DNA of 33,046 nucleotides, taken from NCBI GenBank assembly GCA_946624005.1, contig CAMORS010000023.1, positions 1 through 33,046 of the forward strand. The letters run 5' to 3'. Positions within the stretch are counted from its first letter, which is position 1; each line of letters starts with the position of its first letter. The DNA is from an uncultured Prevotella sp. GTDB lineage: Bacteria > Bacteroidota > Bacteroidia > Bacteroidales > Bacteroidaceae. The notes under the pieces were generated by a model that saw nothing but the letters and a program-made list of their open reading frames with translations, had not been told where the DNA came from and ran no database searches. The translations under genes and the position numbers were made by a program. Positions 26,163-33,046 of the stretch are shown piece after piece.

Positions 26163-27985
26163 TTCAGGATGATTTTCTTGGTTCCGGATGTAGGTGTTTT
26201 GACGATGTAGATGCCCTTCTTCATCGGAGGTGCGAAGGTGCGAGGGTGCGAAGGCGCGAGATTACTATTCTCGTCCCACCGTACCTCCGTACCTTCGTAT
26301 CCACGATTTACCAGCCGGCCCTGCAGGTTGTAGATTTGGGTGCTGGATGATGAGTGTTGGGTGATGGGTGATGGATGATGGGTGATGGCTGTCGGCGCGA
26401 GTTGGGCTTCTTCGGGCGTTGTGCGGAAGCCGTTGGCGATATAGCCCGTACGATTGTCGATGATGAGTCCGACGACGTGCAACTGCCGCTTGTCGACAAC
26501 AGTTGGAGGGAGCGTCAGCTCGTAGTCGTTGGTGTAAACCTCGTTGGCCGTCATCGTTCCCGTGAAGCACTCCATGCCGCTAAAGCCACCGAAGATGCCA
26601 CGTGCCAGGTCGTTGAAGTAGACGTCGGATGTATGTTCGCCTTTTGTTTCCCATCCGTAGAACTCCCCATTCCTGCCATCAGAGTAGTAGTTGGTCTGTT
26701 CGTATCCTGTTATGGAGTCTTCTGTCAGGACATAGGCGATATGATAGTCTGCCTCCATGTCGTTAGCGGCGAAGAATTCTGAATGGAGCTGAATGGCCGT
26801 CGAGTCGGCATTCCACGTAGCCGTCATCTCGTATGCTATAGGGGCATCGCCTGTTGTCTCATTGTCAAAGAGTCGCTGGATGTCTAAGAAAGGGTCGCCA
26901 CCCATGCGGCGGTCTACCTTGCACGATGGAGCCCCCGTCATGGAGTTGATGAATTCCTGATAGCTGTAGTCGGCTGAAGCATCAATCTCCAAGACATCGC
27001 CCCCGTGAATGCTGATGGGGATGAAGCGGTCGGGATATTTCTCGAGCATCAGCTCCATGCCCACCATGCCGCGCGGACACCATCCGCACCACAGACCGGT
27101 GTACTCTTCGCACACCACGCGGCGCTTGAAGATGGGATTCTTGACGAAGAAGTCGGTCTGTGCCTCGTTGTTCTGTGCGTAGGCGTCCGACTGTCCGTTC
27201 ACCTCGCTTATCCATACCCGCAGATGGTGCGTGCCAGGAATGGTCGTCGGCACTGTTATCTGGAAAGTGTCCGTCTGGTTGACAGCCACTTCGCGCTCGA
27301 AGGCTATCGTCTCTGCCTCGTCGTTGTCGGTTTGATAGCAGAGCGTGTAGGCCGATATGTCGTTGCCGCCGACGTTGCGCACGGTGCCGGTATAGGTTGT
27401 TTCTGTCGTCTCGTAGTCGGGAGCTTTGCCGCTGATGCTTCCCATGAGCATTTCGTTCAGCGGTAGCTCACCCTCAACTAATGCTTGTATGCACACCGAG
27501 CCGCCGGAGGATGTCCAGCTGTTCTTGCTGTTGTAGTAGATGATGTCGCCGTCGCTGAAGTGTTCCAGGCTGCAGCCCACGCCTTCAGCGTTATTGAAGT
27601 TGGCCTTGTAGCCGATGGCCATGTCTTCACCAGTGATGTCGTAGGCTTCGTCGAGCACGATGTCGTGCCATCCTGCCGACAGGTCGCCTATCTTCTGCTT
27701 GTAGAGCGGTTGCGAGTCGCGCGCCGACTTCTTGATGTATAGATAAACATTGGTGGCATCGCCGGCGAGACCAATGCGCACGGTGGTCAGCTGACAGCCC
27801 TGATAGGGAGCCGTGAACGACGCGGGGAAACTGACGTAGGGTGTTACTACCGTGTTGGCGTCACCCCATCCGCCGTCGATGTTAGGGCCGTAGCGGAAGA
27901 CGACCTGTGCCGTCAGGGTGCTCATAGAAAGGAGTGCGACGTATACCAGTGAAAGCAGGCGGAAAGATGTATTCGACTTTTGCAT
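26159..27985 (-). CDS. Omp28-related secreted protein with thioredoxin-like CxxC site
   Basis: This 608-residue exported protein has a signal peptide (cleavage near LTA|Q, residue 26). Residues about 27-170 are a beta domain (VFRYGPNIDGGWG), and about 175-280 are CARDB-like (TVRNVGGNDISAYTL). Residues about 285-540 match the Omp28 thioredoxin-like domain: VVCEEYTGLWCGWCPRG carries Cys300 and Cys303. The Thr/Pro/Ser/His linker (THHPSPITQHSSSSTQ) precedes a type IX-like tail IYNLQGRLV...KKGIYIVKTPTS. Substrates are unknown; a surface thiol-disulfide role is inferred. It overlaps the M6 protease gene by 4 bp and so forms an operon with it. No promoter is seen between it and the terminator upstream. 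Confidence 0.87.
   Translation of the reverse strand: MQKSNTSFRLLSLVYVALLSMSTLTAQVVFRYGPNIDGGWGDANTVVTPYVSFPASFTAPYQGCQLTTVRIGLAGDATNVYLYIKKSARDSQPLYKQKIGDLSAGWHDIVLDEAYDITGEDMAIGYKANFNNAEGVGCSLEHFSDGDIIYYNSKNSWTSSGGSVCIQALVEGELPLNEMLMGSISGKAPDYETTETTYTGTVRNVGGNDISAYTLCYQTDNDEAETIAFEREVAVNQTDTFQITVPTTIPGTHHLRVWISEVNGQSDAYAQNNEAQTDFFVKNPIFKRRVVCEEYTGLWCGWCPRGMVGMELMLEKYPDRFIPISIHGGDVLEIDASADYSYQEFINSMTGAPSCKVDRRMGGDPFLDIQRLFDNETTGDAPIAYEMTATWNADSTAIQLHSEFFAANDMEADYHIAYVLTEDSITGYEQTNYYSDGRNGEFYGWETKGEHTSDVYFNDLARGIFGGFSGMECFTGTMTANEVYTNDYELTLPPTVVDKRQLHVVGLIIDNRTGYIANGFRTTPEEAQLAPTAITHHPSPITQHSSSSTQIYNLQGRLVNRGYEGTEVRWDENSNLAPSHPRTFAPPMKKGIYIVKTPTSGTKKIILK
26336..26389. repeat. Minisatellite encoding the linker of the Omp28-like protein
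   Basis: Units close to GGGTGATGGATGAT repeat on the plus strand and code in reverse for the His/Pro/Ser/Thr linker before IYNLQG. They are similar in sequence and position to the repeat in the neighbouring protease gene. Confidence 0.85.
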
Positions 27986-28009
27986 TTTGAGCTATTTTTT
28001 TAAAGAAAA

Positions 28010-28048
28010 AAGAAGTTCAGGAGAACTCCTGTCGCTCCTGAACTTCTT
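28010..28048 (-). terminator. Terminator of the 1504-residue protein gene
   Basis: A perfect 14-bp stem AAGAAGTTCAGGAG/CTCCTGAACTTCTT (28010-28023 with 28035-28048) has an 11-nt loop and is followed on the minus strand by TTTTTTCTTTAAAAAAA. It lies 17 bp after the stop. Confidence 0.9.
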
Positions 28049-28064
28049 GAAACTCTTACATTCG

Positions 28065-31000
28065 TTACTTCACCACGATTTTACGTGTCTTGTTGTCGAC
28101 GGTCACGATGCGGAAGCCGCGCTGCGACATGCCTGTGCGCTGTCCGGCAGCATTGTAGGCCTTCTCCTTACCTGTCGTCGAGGTTGCGGCGGAACTGATG
28201 CCCGTCGTGCCCATCTCAGAAACATAGTCGTTGGAGAGATTCGACTCGCCCTCTGCCCATACGGCAGCAACGGCGTACGTATGTCCCTGAACCACCTCGG
28301 GCTTGTCGATGTAGCTCAGTGTGTTCACCTCCGTAGCAATGAGCTCGTCGTCGCGATAGACGTTGTAGCCCTTCAGCGTCAGCTTCGACTGCGAGCCGTA
28401 GAGCGGCGTATAGGTCATGTCGTCGATGAAGGCTACGGTGTACGAGCCATACGAGCAGTTGCGGATGGCGAAATACTTCGCGTCGGCAGGCAGGGTGTAC
28501 TCAAACTGTCGCCAGTCGGTTGTGCCGCCGAGGCTGTCGCGGTCGAGGACGATGAAGTTCTCCGGCTCCTGGTCGGTCGTGCTGTAAAGAATCTCAAACA
28601 CCTGCGGGTCGCTGCCGTCGTTGGGCACGCGGTACCAGAAGTTGACGTCGGTGCCGCCGAGCACATCGCTCGAGATGAGCCAGTCGTCTTGCTCCAACGT
28701 AGCGTCTACACCGTTAGAAGCGGCCCAGCAAGCCAGAATCTTGTCGCCCGACTTCGGGGTGAGTACGGGGAAGCGCTCCAGACTGAAGCCAGCCTCTACA
28801 GGAGCCCATACCTGCCAAGCCTTCGGTTCGTAGGCATTGGCAATGTCCGGGCCGCCGAAGTAGACGGTCTGCGTGCCGTCGCCATCGTAGGTGAGCCAGT
28901 CGCCGATACCCTCGATGATGAACGAGTCGTAGTCGTCGAAGCCGTCGGTCACGGCATCTGTACGCTCATCAGTAGCAGGAGCCTCCCATGTGAGGGCTAC
29001 ACCTGTTGCTGCGGAGACACCCTGCAGGTTCTCTGCTGTGGGCAGACTGTTGCCCTTGACGAAGAGCTTCACCTCTTTGGTGGCGTCGTTGGCTTCGTTG
29101 GCATCTTCTTCAGCCACGGCGAGGGCCGAATAGACGAAGGTCTTCGAAGCATCGTGCTTCGTGGTCTTCACCTCGAAGGGGAGCTGAGCCGTCTCGTTGT
29201 TCTCCAGTTCTACACCAGCCTGTTCGGCCACCTTTTCGCCGTCGCGGTAGAGCTCCACGGTGTAGCCCGAAGCTTTCTCTGTGCCGTAGTTGGCAATGCC
29301 TACGGTGATGGTGACATCCTTTCCGGCATCGACGCGCTTCTCACTGATGGCGATGTTCTCCATAGCGATGTCGTGAGCCACACTCTCGTCCACCTTGAAG
29401 GCATCGATATAGATAGCGGCACTGGCATCGGCGGCCTGACCCTGGAGGGCGAACTGCACGTTGTTCTTGCCGGCTGTCAGCTGGATGGCTGTGCGGCTCC
29501 ATCCGTCGCAACCATTATTATAAGGTATAGTGGCTACTTCCTGCCATCCCTCGTCGTCGTAGTTGGCCATGACAGTGAGCGTCAGATCCTCTGGCTCGGC
29601 CTCGAAACCGTGATACATGTAGAACGACAGTTCGGGAGCAACAGCCGTTGACAGGTCGACGCGCGGAGTTGTCATTACCTGGTTGTTGGAGTCGTCGTCG
29701 ATGTAGCTGAACATCAGCATACCCTTGTCGCCCTGATAAGGCTTCACGGCCAGTCCGTTGCCGTCAACCTCTTTCCATGCGTAGTAGTAGGTGTCGGCAA
29801 AGAGCGTCCAGCACGCGTTGTTGATGCCTGCCGAGCCGTAGAAGTCGAAGGTCTCCTCGTAGGGGAGCGTGTAGGGTTCGCCAAGGACGATGCCGAACAT
29901 GTCGCCGCTGTTCGGTCCGGCAGCGTTGCTGGCCACCAGCTTGTAGTTGACAAACTCCTGCTGCCAATAAACCATCTTGTCAGCATCGGTCAGCGTGAAG
30001 TCGGTCGTCAGGTCGGAGGCCTGCTCCCAGTGGTTGTCCCAGTTGTATTCGTTGTAGCGGTAGAGCTGGTACTTCACGTCGTCGGGGTTGACGTAGCCGC
30101 CATGTTCGCCTACGGCACCCACCTTCTCCCAGGTCACCTCGGCCTGTTTGTTCTCGTTCATGCGAGCCTTTATATTAGGTATGGAGCCTGGAACGTCGAG
30201 GCCTACCCAGTTCTCTATGAGGTTCTCCTCGCCCTGTCCTTCCTCGTTGAAGGCCACGACGCGGTAGGTGTGCATGCCGTTGGTCACGTTATCGTCGACC
30301 CATGTCAGGGCATCACCTGGGTTGGGAGCCTCGAACGTCTTGACAGCCTTCTTGGCGCCGTCCTTATAGATGTCAATGTTGGTGATGGCTGTCAGGGCCT
30401 CGTTCCTATAGGTCTTTGTCGGAGCGTTGAAGGTGAGGGTATTCTTCAGTTCGCCCATCGGGGCTGCTTCAGCCTTCAGGTTGTCCACCTTTGCCGGGCC
30501 GCTGTAGGATGCATAGAGGTCGACGGCGATGTCGTCCATCGTGATGTTTACGCTGTTGCCTACTGTGTTGGCATGGAGTATCAGTCGGTATTCACCGTCG
30601 GCTTCAACGTTGAAGATGTAGACATAGTCCTTGTTGGGTTCCAGCGTGACATCGGCGATGAGCTTCTCGTTGCCAGTGATGGTTGTCGAAGCTCCGTCGG
30701 TGAGCATCAGCTGCAAGCTCTCGAAGTACATGTATTGGTCGAGGCTCTTGAAGGTGATGCGATAGTCGTTGCCTGCCTTCAGCTGCATGGGCAGCGAGAT
30801 GAGGTAGTCGTCGTTGAAGGTTGCCACAGCGCCAGTCTCGGGGTTGTCCACACCGTTGCCCATCAGGTAGAGCGAGCCGTTCATGAAGGTCCATGTCTGA
30901 CCGTCGTTGTTGGCATCGATGACCGTCCATGCATCAAAGTCGGCCTGAGTGTCGAAGGTCTCGGTGAAGGGGACGACATATTCTGCACCAGCCGACACGA

Positions 31001-32579
31001 AGTCGGTCGTGGCACTCTCGCCGGCCTTGTCGCCGTTGCGTGCAATCACCTCGTAGTAGTAGCGGTTGCGTGCTGTGGGCATCGGCTCGCTGAAGGTCGT
31101 CTCCTTCAGGTTGTCGGCCACCACCACCTCGTCGGGATAGCGCACCACCTGATAGTTGAGGTCGGCATCGTTGACAGGTCCGCCGTTGACGGTGGCCGTC
31201 GGGGCATCCCATGTCAGCACGATGTTCCTGCCGTCGTCGGCATTGATGGCCAGGTTGAGCACTGCTGCCGGCACATCCTGACCTACGAAGGTGTTCAGGC
31301 GGCGCATGGGGCCTGTGCCGGCATCGTTGGCGATGCTTATCTCAGCCATGTGGGCACCTTCTGAGAGCGGCTGGTCGAGAACAGCCTCCATTCCTGGTGT
31401 TACCTCAAAGTAGTCTTTGTTGCCGTCGATGCTGACGATGGCCGTGAGGTCGCCCGTCAGTGCTGCACCGCTTGTGTAGGTCGTCGTAGGCACGGTGAAG
31501 CGCAGCTTGCCGTCAGCATAGCTGATGGCTGTCGGAGCAGCAGGTGCTTCTGGCTTGGCATAGGGGATATACAACCCCATGAATACCTCACCGCCAGGCA
31601 GGTCGGCCACCTTCTCGCAGTGGGCTGTTGTGAGGTCGATGGTGAAGAGGGCAGCCTTGAAGGTGTTGTTGTCCATCACCGTCCAGTAGACCGTTCCCGT
31701 CACGGGGTCTGTGGCGGCCGACATCACGTTGGCCGAGATGGCCATGCCCGTGTCTGTCGTTCCCACCTCTGTGCAGGCACCCGTCGTCTTGTCGATGCTA
31801 AAGAGGGTGCTGTTGTTGAAGGCGATGCCGTAGAGGTTTCCCTCCTTGTCGACGATCAGCGTCTGTATAAACTGATCCGTCGGACCGAGCTCTGTCAGCT
31901 CGAAAGTGTTCAGGTCGAGGCTCACCAGCGGCTTGCCCGTTCCCCATGTCACGGCGTATGCCTTGTCGCTGACAGGGTCGTAGATAGCCGTCTGGCGGAA
32001 GTAGTAGTTCCAGTCGGGTGTCTTCTCCTGCAGCACCTTCGTGTCAATCTTCTGCCATGTGTTGGCATCGTAGATGTCGATGTAGCAGTTGAGGAGCGAG
32101 TTCCAGTTCTCGTCATACTCGCCCGTCATGGCCGAGTAGATGGCATAGTATTTTCCTTTTGCATAGAAGCCTGCCATGGCGCCCTGTATCTCGGTCGTCG
32201 CCTCCTGGTGGTAGCGCAGGGTGGCTACTGGCTGGAAGGAGAACACTGTGGGAGCCAGTGGCGACGGTGTGCGGTAGTCGGGCGTCTGGTAGTTGAGACC
32301 ATACAATAAAAGCTCGTCGGCGACGTTAGGCAGGGCCTCGATGTGCTTCGGAGCTTTCTTCTGTTGGTTTACTGCGGTCTGCTTCTGCATGTAGCTGTAC
32401 ACCTCATTGGCGGGGATGTTGAACTTGTTGCTCGGAGCAAGCCTGATGTGTCCGGCCTTGGCCGGTCGCGGGTCCTGAGTGTCGGCTGCCTTGCCACTGT
32501 GCATGGGTGCCAGCGACTGGGCGAAGGCCGTTGTCAGGGCTAACGCGAAAGAACAAGCTAATGAGAATCTTTTCGTCAT
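28065..32579 (-). CDS. Giant secreted multidomain protein with choice-of-anchor-J-like modules
   Basis: This 1504-residue exported protein has a signal peptide (MTKRFSLACSFALALTTAFA, cleaved near residue 20). Approximate modules: a propeller-like region at 100-345 (GNLYGIAFNNSTLFSIDKTT); fibronectin III-like units at 345-540 and 700-880; three jelly-roll modules at 545-690, 890-1060 and 1175-1390, starting VPFTETFDTQADFDAW, LPYEETFDFYGSAG and TDGFDDYDSFIIEG; and a CARDB-like unit at 1065-1165 (VTITVGIANYGTEKASGYTV). The tail YNAAGQRTGMSQRGFRIVTV...KIVVK resembles a type IX sorting signal. Such proteins are usually surface adhesins or accompany secreted enzymes; no catalytic motif is seen. It has its own promoter and terminator. 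Confidence 0.87.
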   Translation of the reverse strand: MTKRFSLACSFALALTTAFAQSLAPMHSGKAADTQDPRPAKAGHIRLAPSNKFNIPANEVYSYMQKQTAVNQQKKAPKHIEALPNVADELLLYGLNYQTPDYRTPSPLAPTVFSFQPVATLRYHQEATTEIQGAMAGFYAKGKYYAIYSAMTGEYDENWNSLLNCYIDIYDANTWQKIDTKVLQEKTPDWNYYFRQTAIYDPVSDKAYAVTWGTGKPLVSLDLNTFELTELGPTDQFIQTLIVDKEGNLYGIAFNNSTLFSIDKTTGACTEVGTTDTGMAISANVMSAATDPVTGTVYWTVMDNNTFKAALFTIDLTTAHCEKVADLPGGEVFMGLYIPYAKPEAPAAPTAISYADGKLRFTVPTTTYTSGAALTGDLTAIVSIDGNKDYFEVTPGMEAVLDQPLSEGAHMAEISIANDAGTGPMRRLNTFVGQDVPAAVLNLAINADDGRNIVLTWDAPTATVNGGPVNDADLNYQVVRYPDEVVVADNLKETTFSEPMPTARNRYYYEVIARNGDKAGESATTDFVSAGAEYVVPFTETFDTQADFDAWTVIDANNDGQTWTFMNGSLYLMGNGVDNPETGAVATFNDDYLISLPMQLKAGNDYRITFKSLDQYMYFESLQLMLTDGASTTITGNEKLIADVTLEPNKDYVYIFNVEADGEYRLILHANTVGNSVNITMDDIAVDLYASYSGPAKVDNLKAEAAPMGELKNTLTFNAPTKTYRNEALTAITNIDIYKDGAKKAVKTFEAPNPGDALTWVDDNVTNGMHTYRVVAFNEEGQGEENLIENWVGLDVPGSIPNIKARMNENKQAEVTWEKVGAVGEHGGYVNPDDVKYQLYRYNEYNWDNHWEQASDLTTDFTLTDADKMVYWQQEFVNYKLVASNAAGPNSGDMFGIVLGEPYTLPYEETFDFYGSAGINNACWTLFADTYYYAWKEVDGNGLAVKPYQGDKGMLMFSYIDDDSNNQVMTTPRVDLSTAVAPELSFYMYHGFEAEPEDLTLTVMANYDDEGWQEVATIPYNNGCDGWSRTAIQLTAGKNNVQFALQGQAADASAAIYIDAFKVDESVAHDIAMENIAISEKRVDAGKDVTITVGIANYGTEKASGYTVELYRDGEKVAEQAGVELENNETAQLPFEVKTTKHDASKTFVYSALAVAEEDANEANDATKEVKLFVKGNSLPTAENLQGVSAATGVALTWEAPATDERTDAVTDGFDDYDSFIIEGIGDWLTYDGDGTQTVYFGGPDIANAYEPKAWQVWAPVEAGFSLERFPVLTPKSGDKILACWAASNGVDATLEQDDWLISSDVLGGTDVNFWYRVPNDGSDPQVFEILYSTTDQEPENFIVLDRDSLGGTTDWRQFEYTLPADAKYFAIRNCSYGSYTVAFIDDMTYTPLYGSQSKLTLKGYNVYRDDELIATEVNTLSYIDKPEVVQGHTYAVAAVWAEGESNLSNDYVSEMGTTGISSAATSTTGKEKAYNAAGQRTGMSQRGFRIVTVDNKTRKIVVK

Positions 32580-32625
32580 AGCGTTTTTTTTTGATGGTAA
32601 AACTTAGTTGTTAGTAAAAACGGCT

Positions 32626-32658
32626 GCAAATGTACAACGATTCTTCCATCCCTCCAAA
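32626..32658 (-). promoter_or_regulatory. Promoter of the 1504-residue protein gene
   Basis: The minus strand has TTTG (complement of 32655-32658), a 20-nt spacer and TACATTTGC (complement of 32626-32634). The -7 box ends 46 nt before the start codon, giving a leader of about 40 nt. Confidence 0.75.
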
Positions 32659-32791
32659 TAACAAAGTAAAAATAAACATAAATTATATATAGTTTGTATT
32701 TGCGGCAAATACAGGCAGGATTTCAGCGGATTGCAAAAACAATAAATAAAGTTAAATAAAGTGCAATATATTTAATTGATGGTCTGAAAAC

Positions 32792-32823
32792 TTGTAGGAA
32801 AGCAAGAATAGTTGTACCTTTGC
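32792..32823 (+). promoter_or_regulatory. Promoter of rplC
   Basis: TTG (32792-32794), a 20-nt spacer and TACCTTTGC (32815-32823) match the Bacteroidota consensus. The transcription start should be near 32830, about 178 nt before rplC. Confidence 0.75.
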
Positions 32824-32829
32824 ACCCGC

Positions 32830-33007
32830 AAAAATAAGTATTGCGCTGGCTTGCAGGCTAACAATACGCTGACAAAGAGCAACTTAACCTTCAATTGGGA
32901 AGAAGTGAGCAGAGCTTTTTAAGTGTGTTTGTGAGCGGAAAACTGCGAGGTAGCACTTAAAAAGGAAATAATAAACAAAACTTTAGTTATCAAAATTTTA
33001 AACTGAA
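32830..33007 (+). promoter_or_regulatory. Structured leader RNA of rplC
   Basis: The leader contains CTTTTTAAGTG (32915-32925) pairing perfectly with CACTTAAAAAG (32954-32964) over 11 bp, enclosing 28 nt. An upstream stem GTATTG/CAATAC lies at about 32839-32868. A long leader before a ribosomal protein operon suggests feedback control by one of its proteins, as L4 does in the E. coli S10 operon. No known leader motif is recognised, so the role is inferred. Confidence 0.5.
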
Positions 33008-33046
33008 ATGCCAGGATTAATTGGAAGAAAAATCGGAATGACATCC
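33008..33046 (+). CDS. rplC: 50S ribosomal protein L3 (5' end only)
   Basis: Only 13 codons lie in the window: MPGLIGRKIGMTS, the typical L3 start in Bacteroidota. The gene is cut by the window end. It follows its own promoter and structured leader instead of following rpsJ directly. Confidence 0.9.
   Translation, partial: MPGLIGRKIGMTS

Overview
The window looks like chromosomal DNA from a Prevotella-like member of the Bacteroidota (Prevotellaceae). The evidence is of three kinds. Several genes have Bacteroidota-type promoters (TTTG, 19-20 nt, TAnnTTTGC) at plausible distances. The secreted proteins end in short tails resembling type IX secretion sorting domains (YNLQG...GIYIV...K). The housekeeping set includes rpsL-rpsG-fusA-rpsJ and the start of rplC. 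Genus and species are inferred only.

Layout. 1-290: nine tandem palindromes on an exact 22-bp pitch, then the terminator of a tRNA. 291-365: tRNA-Val(CAC), minus strand. 459-1469: asd (minus), divergent from a CPA2-type cation/proton antiporter (1564-3711, plus). 3744-3905: four 43-bp hairpin repeats, then a lolD-type ABC ATPase (3918-4619), then 15-bp repeats and a shared terminator. 4852-10548 (minus): an OmpA-family protein, a small lipoprotein and a 1302-residue coiled-coil lipoprotein. 10549-11405: mostly non-coding, with one possible 44-codon gene behind a good promoter. 11406-17424 (minus): an MBG-domain secreted protein, asnS, a pseudouridine synthase with a long R/G/Q/Y-rich N-terminus, and purB. 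17425-18402: about 1 kb of non-coding DNA with a second, unrelated 22-bp-pitch palindrome array and a 237-bp dyad-symmetric array of GGTGAGRTG motifs.

18403-22047 (plus) is the str cluster rpsL-rpsG-fusA-rpsJ, ending in a strong terminator. rplC, which normally follows rpsJ directly, starts only at 33008. It has its own promoter and a structured leader of about 180 nt. Between them are about 11 kb of minus-strand genes: a 1504-residue multidomain secreted protein, an Omp28-type thioredoxin-fold protein overlapping an M6 metalloprotease gene by 4 bp, a decayed TlpA-like gene next to a 13-bp inverted repeat, and an intact TlpA-like lipoprotein. This exported cargo splits the usual str/S10 ribosomal protein operon.

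Themes: exported lipoproteins and type IX-like cargo with thiol-redox genes nearby, around conserved translation and biosynthesis genes; and an unusual density of short, regularly phased repeat arrays between genes. The 22-bp-pitch arrays and the split, separately controlled rplC are the parts most worth following up.
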